From Dryas octopetala (lineage: Eukaryota > Streptophyta > Magnoliopsida > Rosales > Rosaceae), in contig OY992839.1 of assembly GCA_963921425.1 (NCBI GenBank), forward strand, positions 18,274,910-18,338,909: a DNA stretch of 64,000 bases, given 5' to 3'. This document shows, piece by piece, positions 56,427 to 64,000 of the stretch (its first letter is position 1; every line of letters starts with the position of its first letter). Below the pieces are notes generated by a model, which had not been told where the DNA came from, ran no database searches, and worked only from the letters and a program-made list of their open reading frames with translations. A program made the translations under genes and the position numbers.

Positions 56427-58316
56427 TTGTATGTATTATTATTTGTATAATAATGTATTAACATACTATAAATAACATGTAAAAAATTATGTAAATAACT
56501 GTTGGTACTGCCTTTGATTGTGGTCAATTTATCATCTTTTCCCTGTCTCCTACGTCATACATATATGGTGGTTGTCAAATAAAACTTTTGTTGGTGGTGA
56601 CAATTTGTGCTGGATATCATGATGATATGCATGTACCTCCAATTAATTTAGAAAGCAATGCATGGTAGATTGTGAAATAAGGCAAAGAAAAAAATTAAAG
56701 GGTGCAATATATATCGATCTCCGCATCTATTAATCATAGGCCGGTCCATAATTTAACATAAATGTACTGTTTTTTCGTCTTTAATTTTGTTTTTTTTTTT
56801 TTGAGAATAAAGCATATCATTGTATTAAAATAGCCAAAAAGGCAGAGAGAATACAAAATATGAGCCCAAAGGCTTACAAGAAAACAAAAACCCACAAAAG
56901 TGGAGCAAAAAATCCCACAGAAATTCGAAGATCTCATAACATCGGCATCGAGCAGATACTATAGTCATCAAACGGAGCCAGAGAGGCACCGTAGGAATTA
57001 GCGAACTAGTCGCGTTTGGATTCACGATCCTACCAACATCTCTAAGTCGAGGCTGACAATAGCGCAAAGTAGTGGATGTGGCAATAGTAACTGGTGGAAA
57101 TATGACCGGTACCGGCGAAAATAATGACTCACTAACACCTTGTGATGAGCGCCAGAGAAAACCTGAAAGCATCAAAACACAAAACAAACCAAAACAAACA
57201 AAATCTGAAAAACTCTCACGAAGAGAGGTGAAGAAACTCTCACAAGGAGAGATGAAAACGCTCTCACTTATTGGGATGAGAGTATCCCAAAGGACAAAAA
57301 TAAAAACACAGAAAAAGGAAAAGAAAAACAAAGGAGAGAAGGGCGAGGGGAGGAGCAGTCTGTGAGAACACAAGGGCCGCCCCTCCCCCATGGAGAGGTT
57401 GAGGGGAGGAGAGAGTTTTTTCTTTTGGGATGGCGGCTAGTTTCGTCTTTAATTTTGTTGAATTGTTACTTTTAATATTTACTTAAAAGTAGATTTGTCA
57501 TGAATAATTAATTATTGACCTAATAATATTTCTTTTTCTCTTTATAATATTGGAGAGATTTCAAATTTGAATCTATCTTTATTCAGATTAAAAAAATAAA
57601 AAAAACAGTATTTGTTATGTATCACATTATATATAATTAACTATAATTAACACTTTACATATTTAGTTGTATTTATCGCAAAACTTAACAAGTGTAACAG
57701 TGGTGATTACATCTTGATCATTAAAAGTGGTGATCACCAAAACGTAGGTGTATATATATATATTGATCGCCAAAAATGAAATTAAACTAGCAAATTTATT
57801 CTCCTTTCGAGCATAGGCATGGTAAAGTTACCAAAACGTATGGATATGTCTTGGTTTTGAGTTGGATAGATATATCCCTAAAATAATGCAGTCAAGTAAA
57901 AGACATGAAAAAAAACAGTGTCATGAAACCGTTATGAGTAATATTCACGCACTACCATTTTATCGATCAGTTATATATCTGAACTAAATGAAATGAAAAC
58001 TTTACGGTTAAAAGTACGTACTTTAACTGTTAATTTTTTTATCCAAAATTCTAATGGGTTACTTACTTAGCACTCCTCACTTAATACTACAAATTAATAT
58101 GCATTTCATTCCTTTAAAACTGAGGTTACATGCAACAAGCAAAGTTCACTCGATCCCTATATATGCTGCTATGCACATGCATCCTGTCACGTTTTCCACC
58201 CCCTCAAAAAAAAAAAAAAAAAAAACAAAAACAAAAAAAAAAGTGAAAAATCTAAGAACATAGCTAGAGTTATGAGGTGGGTAGGTCTTAAACTCTTAAA
58301 TCTTAATTAATTTCTC
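56427..58316. other. VTL downstream flank (copy 3, the native one)
   Basis: This is the sequence following the VTL stop codon (reading minus) and the source of copies 1 and 2. It carries the nested retroposon 56792-57440 and a short AT run near 57750. The part nearest the stop would be the VTL 3'UTR. Confidence 0.75.
56792..57440 (-). mobile_element. 649-bp non-LTR retroposon with 19-bp target duplication
   Basis: It is flanked by TTTCGTCTTTAATTTTGTT (56773-56791 and 57441-57459). A T-run at the left edge is the A-tail of a minus-strand insert. Copy 1 at about 43568 shows the empty site. The minus strand is open from 57391 to 56825, but no reverse transcriptase or other domain was recognised. 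Duplication length and tail point to L1-type machinery. It may be a deleted LINE or a SINE-like element. Confidence 0.85.
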
Positions 58317-59030
58317 TTACAGCCCACTAGAGCCAATTAACTTGGTTAACCCAAAGGTTATAGCCATAGCCATCAAACCCCCAACCAAAACCCTCATCAC
58401 AGACCTCATAACTGGAGCCTTCCCCAGCGTTGCCCCCAACCACCCAAACACCACCAAAGCCAAGCTCACAGCCGCCGCAACCACTGCCAGCCTCACCCTG
58501 TACTCTCTTATAAACGACGCTGCCAGCAATGGGACCATTGCCCCCACTGAAAACGCAAGCGCCGAAGCCGCTGCAGCTTGTAGCGGGTTCGGCAGACTCT
58601 CCTCGTCCTCGTCCTTGGCCTCCTTCTTCGCTTCTGCCACGTGTACTGAGTTATTATTGGTTTGCTTGTTCTGACTGTCTCTCTTCAGTTGGGCAACCTC
58701 TATGTCCAACTGCGAGTAAACGGAGACGAACTCTCCGATGGCCATGCTACAAGCACCGGCTACTAGTCCGGCGAACCCGGTTAGGATCATGGCCTTGATG
58801 TCTTGTTTGACAGCTCCCACGCCCATCATTAACGATGCGGTTGAGATTAAGCCGTCGTTGGCGCCGAGGACGGCGGCGCGGAGCCATTGGGAGCGTTTCG
58901 AGTAGTCGAAAGAGCCGTCCTCGTGTTTGGAAAGGTTTTGGTGCTCGAGGTCGGTGGTGGTGGTGGTGGCGGTAGCGGGGACGGCGTACTTGCCGTCGGT
59001 TCGGGATGTTTCAATGTTTGTGGCTGCCAT
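58317..59030 (-). CDS. Vacuolar iron transporter-like protein (VTL/nodulin-21 type)
   Basis: Predicted membrane transporter of the VIT/CCC1 family, which moves ferrous iron or manganese into vacuoles; VTL members are known from root and nodule iron homeostasis. The 237-codon single exon starts at MAATNIETS (59030). An in-frame ATG at 59123 lies too close to the TATA box. After a Thr-rich N-terminus comes FDYSKRSQWLRAAVLGANDG (about residues 41-60), then five hydrophobic segments: GLISTASLMMGVGAV, MILTGFAGLVAGACSMAIGE, AAAASALAFSVGAMVPLLAA, RLAVVAAAVSLALVVFGWLG and VLVGGLMAMAITFGLTKLIG. The loop after segment 2 is short and Asn/Lys/Glu-rich, without the long metal-binding domain of true VIT1, which places it in the VTL subgroup. 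No stops or frameshifts occur. Duplicated 3' tails at 43224-44497 and 46741-47514 suggest former paralogues. Confidence 0.92.
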   Translation of the reverse strand: MAATNIETSRTDGKYAVPATATTTTTDLEHQNLSKHEDGSFDYSKRSQWLRAAVLGANDGLISTASLMMGVGAVKQDIKAMILTGFAGLVAGACSMAIGEFVSVYSQLDIEVAQLKRDSQNKQTNNNSVHVAEAKKEAKDEDEESLPNPLQAAAASALAFSVGAMVPLLAASFIREYRVRLAVVAAAVSLALVVFGWLGATLGKAPVMRSVMRVLVGGLMAMAITFGLTKLIGSSGL

Positions 59031-59139
59031 TTGAGAAGTGGAAGAGGAGGCCGGAAGAAGGCCGGGTTGATAAAAATTAATTGTTGTGTGAAGAAGAGAT
59101 AATTGGAGAAGTGTGGAGAACACACGCCGTGAAGAAGGG

Positions 59140-59147
59140 TATTTATG
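59140..59147 (-). promoter_or_regulatory. TATA-like box of the VTL gene
   Basis: The minus strand reads CTCCATAAATACCC about 110 bases before the ATG at 59030, giving an expected start near 59110 and a leader of about 80 bases. No iron-responsive motif was confidently recognised upstream. Confidence 0.5.
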
Positions 59148-59278
59148 GAGTAAGATGGTTCAATTATGGAGGAGGCAAGGGTGGGGTACGGCCACTAAAC
59201 ACTGATAACACTAATGGGGAAAGAAAAGTAGTGTGGTTACTTTGTATTATATGAGACCACCATGCTTAATCTTAATTA

Positions 59279-59591
59279 GGGAGCGTCTTCAACTCATATT
59301 TTAATAGATTTTAAAAAATTTAATAAAATTTAAGTGTTCTCAATTAAGAATTTAATGGATTTTATAAAAATCTAGGTGTACTCAACTCGGATTTTAATAA
59401 ATTCTTTAGATATCCAAGTGTCTTAAAAAACTGATGGATTTCATTAAGTGATGGATTTTAATGGATTTGAATGAAATTTAATGGATTTTTTACACATAAC
59501 ATATTTTATGAGAAGTCCAGTTATTTCTCTTGGATTTTGATGAATTCTATGGATTTTCAAATCCATTAAAATTTGAGTTGGGGACACCCCC
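59279..59591. mobile_element. MITE upstream of VTL
   Basis: The ends GGGAGCGTCTTCAACTCATA and, reverse-complemented, GGGGGTGTCCCCAACTCAAA match over about 35 bases (continuing ATTTTAATRGATTT). The interior repeats ATGGATTTTAATGGATTT. No clear target duplication was read; it resembles small Harbinger- or hAT-type MITEs. It lies about 250 bases upstream of the VTL start codon. Confidence 0.6.
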
Positions 59592-60030
59592 AAGCACTCG
59601 GTAGTGTAGTTTTTTTACTCTGCGTCCGTGTATACGGACATATTTGACTGAAACTTAATTTTTTATTTAGCTGGGTTTTCAATTAAAAATCTTTCAAAAA
59701 TTGAGTTTATGAGTAATTTATTATAAAAATAGTTGCCTCCAATGCATTTTCAATAGTTATAGAATTAATAAATGAAATAGATTCGTAGTGGTTTTTTTAT
59801 AAGGAATTGTCAAGTAGAAGTTCAATTAACTTTTTTTTTGTAAATATTGTCATGCAGAGATTTAATTCATTTTTTTCTTAATTTTAATAGGGAACAATAA
59901 GTTTTTTATGGAAATAATTCATAACAAAATGGAAATGGGATTTGTTCCTAAAACTGTGTTAGATAGCCCGCCCCCTTAGAGCCTTGACTATATTATAGCC
60001 TCTATATTTGTTTATATATCTATATATAGA
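59592..60030. other. Intergenic, nothing recognised
   Basis: AT-rich DNA between two MITEs with no coding or RNA features seen. Confidence 0.5.
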
Positions 60031-60440
60031 GGAGCGCTCTAGAGCTAACTAGTTAGTAAGATAATACGACACTAATCATCATTTTGAGTCCACTATACAC
60101 AATGTAATCTCATGATCCAAACTATTTATTTTTTAGGTTTTCATTCAAAGATCATCCTTGTAAAAAATCAACAAAATTGGAAATCGTTTAACCAAGTATT
60201 AGTAAGCTAATTGTGCTCATGAAAATAGACGAACACAAATTTTTCAATAAAATATTAAATGATTGTAATGATAATCGAATGGCTAAATGATTTCTGATTT
60301 GGTTGATTTTTTGTAAGGTTGATTTTTGAATGGAGACCTAAAATATGAATGGTTTGGATCATGAGATTACATTGTGTAGTGGACCCAAAATAGTGGTTAG
60401 GACTGTATTATTTTACTAACTGATTAGCTCTAGAGCATTT
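60031..60440. mobile_element. Palindromic MITE, family P (copy P4)
   Basis: Left arm GAGCGCTCTAGAGCTAACTA ... CACAATGTAATCTCATGATC. The reverse complement of the right arm reads ATGCTCTAGAGCTAATCAGT ... CACAATGTAATCTCATGATC. The two arms pair over nearly 200 bases each. The inner core AAAAAATCAACAAAATTGGAA matches the other family P copies. The outer flanks are both TATATA-rich, so the target duplication cannot be fixed. Confidence 0.75.
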
Positions 60441-63278
60441 TTGTATATATATATATCCCTATTTAGATTAAAAAAAAAAAAAAAAAAACCTTGTGTTCTT
60501 CATCCCTATAAGTACCTCCGTGATTGAGATGAATGATCTAATGTTTTGACCCAAAAAAAAAAGAAAAAAAGAATGAGTTTCTTATTTATTTAAGTGGCTC
60601 TATATATGAAGGCCCATGATCAAGAGATTGCCACGTACTACATGCATGCATGTTCATGATGTTGGATCAAGACCAACTTTGCAGGGGAAATCTATGCTGA
60701 GTTCTGCTAGTTCTATTATCTCATGAACTGACTAGCCGGCCATCTTTTACATCATTACATCATCTATCTAATAAATCTTAAATTTATAATAAATTTTCAG
60801 TTAAAGGGAAAAATAGAAAATAAAAATTTTGCTGCATGAAGACCCAATTCTCAGCTTCTGATATTTGAAACTGAGATGAGAAAATTTGGACAAAAAAAAA
60901 AAAAAAAATTGTACAAATTACAAAGAGAAATATGTGAATTGAAGGAGCTAACTAATTAAGTAGGAAGAAAGTGTTGCATGCATGCACTAATTGGTAGAAT
61001 ATAGATTGTGATGGGGAAATTAATTAAGGACAAATATGATTATTAATTGTGATATACGTACGCAATAGTACGTAATTCTGTTGAGGAAGCAAAGAATAAT
61101 AGAAAGATTAACACCGCGACAGCTTTATTGACATTTATCATGAAAAGATAAAAGAGTAAATGAAATGAAATGAGAAAGGATAAGACGTATGTACTTTTAA
61201 AGGCAGTTATAGCGGATACCCCGGCCAAGCTCATGAGCAAAGCGTGACTCGATCACTGACTGACTATCAAACAAGACAAAGCTCCACAACGGAAGCTATG
61301 ACATAAACAATGGAAGCTAGCTAGCAATAATTCAAGGCTTTCTTTTCTATCTTAATTCTTTTTTGTTTTTTATTTTTATTTCTTTTTGGTTATATACAAT
61401 TTTTGTTAGTTTATTTTGGTAGCTAGCTAGCTAGCTCTCCTATATATATAACAACATGTACTGGTAGGAGATAAATTAAGATTTGTAACTTGGTTTAGAA
61501 ATTTTAGAGACCTAGAATCAAGTTGATGGTTTCATATATATGGACTTTAATTAATTTAGTGGCTGGTTTAATTAACATATGACATTGCATTTCCACATCC
61601 ACATACGCATATTCCAAACATAATGTTAGAGGTTGATATTCTTTGTCAAGCGACCCAGTTCAATATTGGATTTTAAAGTAAGCCAAATCGATCGGATCCC
61701 GGCCATGCATGCATATATAGACATCAAATCAGGTAGGATTTGCACATGTTAGCTCATATATACATATGCTGTTGTCACCCAAATTTGTGCCAACAAAAAA
61801 GAAACAAGATCAAATCTGTCATTGTTAAAACCTAAACAACTAAATATTATATAGAGGTCCATTCAGGCGTGGATGTCTGTACGTTCGCACCCAGCGTCGA
61901 GCGCTTGGTGCAGCGCTCAGCCGTTGTAAAAAAAATTATATATATATATATATGAACGTTCAACGATTAACTAGTTCTGGCAAAAAAAAAAAAAAAACGA
62001 TTAACTAGTAAATTAATTAGTAAGATAATTACACAGCATAACCATGCACCCTTTTGGAATTGACAATAAGAATTATATAATCTGATTATCGATCCATTAA
62101 TTAGTGGCTTTGTAAATCATTTGGAGAAAGCCCTTTAGTACATGACCATACATACATTACATACTCTTGCATACGAAAAACCTACTGAAAAAAAGAAAAG
62201 AAAAAAAGAGGCTCAAAGATGGATTGCTGAAGAAGAAAGCACTAGGTAGGTGTTGATAAAGAAAGAGAGTGGGGATCCATCAGATGATTAAAGATGATGG
62301 GAGGGAGGGTGCATTCCATACGAATGCCACTACCACTTCATTTTCATATTCAGTCAAAAAATTAACGGAATTAGGTTCTTTATCTTCTCGTCCTTTCTTT
62401 TCAGTGTCCCACACTTCCCACTCAAATATATATTGCACAATATATCAATAATGTGGCTTTATTGATCGATTTATATATGCCTCTTTTGAGCACTAATATT
62501 GGCTTTGTGTAAAGCCAACGTAGCAAACTAGAAACCTTTCTTTGAATGCATGTATAGTGGACCATCCAAGTTGTTTGTCTACTTATAAGCCAATAAATTC
62601 CACCTCATTAGACAAACATTGATCAACAAAACATTGAACTCTGGATTGACCCTCCTCACGATCACGTGCCAATCAACAAGTTTTATATGTGTTAACTGAT
62701 TTTAAAAATGTATGGAACGTTTTTTTTCTAGTATATTAATTCTGAAATCAATATTTAATTTTCTCTTAATTGAATTGAATCCATTCGATTATAACCCCAC
62801 AATAACTCTGTCTTCAACAAAGGGTAACCTACCTTTGTTAGTTTTAGTTGCTTTCGGCCTTGTTTTGAGAGTCTAAATGCCTTCTTTTCTTTGGGACCAA
62901 ATCAAAGCGACTGCTTTTTCTGTTTTAGTCTATATCCTCACAGAGACAAATACAAAATGTACAGGGTACTGATTGACTCATCTAGTTTATGAGTGATTAT
63001 ACATATCTGAATGTACCTTTAGACTTTACACCGATGACTCGATGAGGGAGTAAGTAGCAAAGATTTTCCTCATTACCAAGAAATAAAAATATAGACCTAA
63101 AAAGATTATATATGGTCTTCCAAGACCTAATAAAGTGCAGAAGATAGTTGATGTATGTGCATTTTAAACAAACTGACGCACAATTAGAAAATGGAGCATA
63201 CGTCACCGTACATTAGAACTTCAATTAATTAATTTTGACCGTCCATATAAGCTATATGTAGGCTAGAATGTAAGATCT
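60441..63278. other. Intergenic, no gene recognised
   Basis: AT-rich DNA with oligo-A runs (60470, 60893, 61982), TAGC repeats (about 61421-61436) and short AT microsatellites. Open frames here are under 70 codons and match no family that I recognise. A GAGCGCTTGGTGCAGCGCTC inverted repeat (about 61897-61920) may be part of a small MITE. Confidence 0.4.
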
Positions 63279-63288
63279 TAAAAATTAT

Positions 63289-63872
63289 GAGTTAATTATA
63301 GCAATAATCCATGAATTACATCCTGAGTATCACTTTTTTTTTTTGGCCAACCTGAGTATCACTTTAGTTCATTAATTTCATTTTGAAATTTTGGAGTCCA
63401 TGAACTATTACATGATCAAGTATCACTTTAGTTCTTTTTGTAACTTATGTTATATTTTTCGTCTAAAATACTCATGTGCCGTGCACGTGACCCATATTTG
63501 AGGACTATATTTGTCCTCACAGTGCCTTACGTACCCCTCTTCAACATCTCATCCAACCCTTTTACATTCATCTCACCCTTACCTATGTATTGGTTGCTTC
63601 CTTATTCTGCTCAATAATTTTGAAAATTATTGTGCAAGGGCAATATGAGACGTTAAAGGAGGGGTAGGGCACTGTAAGGACAAAAATACCCCTTAAATAT
63701 GTGTCACGTGCACGGTTTATAGGTATTTTAGACGAAAAATGTAATAGAGGTTACAAAAAGGACTAAAGTGATACTCGTGCAATAGTTCATGGACTCTAGA
63801 ATTCCAAAATAAAATTCATGGACTAAAGTGATACTTGAAATATAATTCAAAGAATATTGCTATAATTAACTC
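63289..63872. mobile_element. Long-terminal-repeat MULE MITE (foldback type)
   Basis: The left end GAGTTAATTATAGCAATAAT and the reverse complement of the right end GAGTTAATTATAGCAATATT start two arms of about 250-270 bases. These share TATCACTTTAGTYC, TTTTTCGTCTAAAATAC and CCGTGCACGTGAC in order. The element is flanked by a perfect 10-bp duplication TAAAAATTAT (63279-63288 and 63873-63882). The arms make up almost the whole element, leaving a loop under 100 bases. There is no coding capacity. Confidence 0.88.
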
Positions 63873-64000
63873 TAAAAATTATTGTGTCCAACCGTGCGGA
63901 TTACGGATGGTGGCCAGGACACTTCCTAGCTTATTGCGTACGTAAAAATGCATCGAACACACACAAAAATTTATCTACAAACCTCCTTGTATCCTCCAGT

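Noticed and set aside
59031..59123. Upstream ATG at 59123 as the VTL start
   Set aside because: It lies only about 17-25 bases from the TATA-like box, where the transcript would hardly have begun. The extra 31 residues do not resemble the family's N-terminus, whereas MAATNIETS does.
62269..62451. Small 60-codon open frame as a gene
   Set aside because: No recognised family, no supporting promoter or splice context, and AT-rich intergenic surroundings.

Overview
The window is plant nuclear DNA from a eudicot-like genome. It holds intron-rich genes with GT-AG introns, a plant-type eIF5B, a vacuolar iron transporter-like (VTL) gene, and a dense load of Ty1/copia, Ty3/gypsy, CACTA, Mutator and hAT sequences with many MITEs. 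I cannot name the species from the sequence alone. Only two host genes look intact: eIF5B (5079-14264, plus strand, 11 coding exons, 1387 codons) and a single-exon VTL gene (58317-59030, minus strand). They are functionally unrelated: one is a translation GTPase, the other a predicted membrane transporter of iron or manganese.

Layout. 1-4578: a minus-strand LTR sits in a decayed gypsy pol, which abuts a truncated Mutator-like element whose terminal repeat ends just upstream of the eIF5B promoter. 4579-14600: eIF5B, with a probable 5'UTR intron, one GC-AG intron, a long GA microsatellite in intron 6 and a MULE-type MITE in intron 9. 15040-22581: a non-autonomous hAT-like element that received a 5.2 kb Reina-like gypsy chromovirus with near-identical LTRs and a perfect 5-bp target duplication. 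23102-40640: a stack of insertions. Solo LTR X contains a copia element; the copia contains two further solo LTRs (A and C); A contains solo LTR B, and C contains a MITE. X also contains a second insertion that itself carries a hAT MITE. Exact or near-exact target duplications can be read at most levels.

41345-43223: a MULE-like element with GC-rich gene-like sequence and several internal repeat families. 43224-58316: a rearranged block holding three copies of the VTL 3' flank. Two copies still carry the last 12 VTL codons but are fused, at a short shared sequence, to a copia reverse transcriptase. One of those copia copies is split by a 5.9 kb CACTA element (48053-53908) that carries exon-like pieces of a cinnamoyl-CoA reductase-like gene, an F-box/LRR gene and probably a PPR gene (a Pack-CACTA). 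The third copy is the true downstream flank of the intact VTL gene and carries a 649-bp retroposon with a 19-bp duplication; its empty site survives in copy 1. 59031-64000: VTL promoter and intergenic DNA with three MITEs.

The most interesting items are the gene-capturing CACTA element, the VTL-tail/copia fusion duplicated in the window, and the readable nesting history at 23-40 kb. All identity statements come from reading by eye; no alignment or database search was run.
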